NCBI GenBank assembly: GCA_030599705.1
Contig: JAUVNM010000116.1
Span: 1-6,181 of the forward strand
Reading direction: 5' to 3'
Source: Gammaproteobacteria bacterium
Lineage (GTDB): Bacteria > Pseudomonadota > Gammaproteobacteria > UBA9214
DNA length: 6,181 nt
The notes below the pieces were generated by a model, which searched no databases, was not told the origin of the DNA, and was given only the letters and a program-made list of their open reading frames with translations. How positions within the stretch are numbered: position 1 is the stretch's first letter; each line of letters begins with the position of its first letter. Positions 6,166 through 6,181 of the stretch are shown here, one piece after another. Made by a program: the position numbers and the translations under genes.

Positions 6166-6181
6166 TTGAGTGATACAGCCG
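6166..6181 (+). other. Possible 5' end of a downstream gene (cut by window edge)
   Basis: Two overlapping starts are possible in the last bases: TTG at 6166 (reading MSDTA) and GTG at 6170 (reading MIQP). Purine-rich AACAGGCAGG lies just upstream (6155-6164) and could serve as the ribosome binding site for either. Only four or five codons are visible, so no product can be named. In related gammaproteobacteria aat or a leucyltransferase gene can lie near trxB, but the sequence here cannot show that. Confidence 0.2.

Noticed and set aside
1..6181. Search for CRISPR arrays, tRNA or rRNA genes, insertion sequences, toxin-antitoxin or defence genes
   Set aside because: No regularly spaced repeats, cloverleaf-like sequences, transposase motifs or defence-type domains are visible. 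The coding space is filled by five housekeeping genes.

Overview
The window is an ordinary gammaproteobacterial housekeeping region. It is GC-rich and densely coding, with five protein-coding genes, only short gaps and one dispersed-repeat-like element. Gene content and order (trxB divergent from a row ending ftsK-lolA-rarA) match the E. coli trxB-lrp-ftsK-lolA-rarA neighbourhood. The protein sequences look like those of a GC-rich gammaproteobacterium, perhaps a Chromatiales/Ectothiorhodospiraceae-type lineage. The lineage below class level is inference.

Layout: positions 1-872 (minus) hold the first 290 codons of rarA, a AAA+ replication-fork maintenance ATPase whose 3' end lies beyond the left edge. 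Positions 900-1538 (minus) are lolA, the periplasmic lipoprotein carrier. Positions 1538-3847 (minus) are ftsK, the septal DNA translocase, starting at a TTG codon with a strong ribosome binding site. A 58-nt AT-rich gap separates ftsK from ald (3906-4973, minus), an alanine dehydrogenase. A roughly 100-nt divergent regulatory region follows, then trxB (5074-6036, plus), thioredoxin reductase. The last 145 nt carry a 53-nt REPIN-like pair of inverted hairpin repeats, a second inverted repeat, and possibly the first codons of another gene.

ftsK, lolA and rarA are tightly packed: ftsK and lolA share one base (TGATG), and lolA and rarA are 27 nt apart. They are probably one transcription unit. 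They link chromosome segregation at the septum, outer-membrane lipoprotein delivery and fork repair by position rather than by a shared pathway. ald sits in the slot and orientation that lrp holds in E. coli.

I found no exotic or novel multi-gene system. The points most worth checking are: (1) the REPIN-like element downstream of trxB, whose two hairpins differ by compensating base changes; (2) an alanine dehydrogenase with Ala-Arg where the NAD-selecting Asp198 normally lies, suggesting altered cofactor preference; and (3) ald occupying the lrp position.
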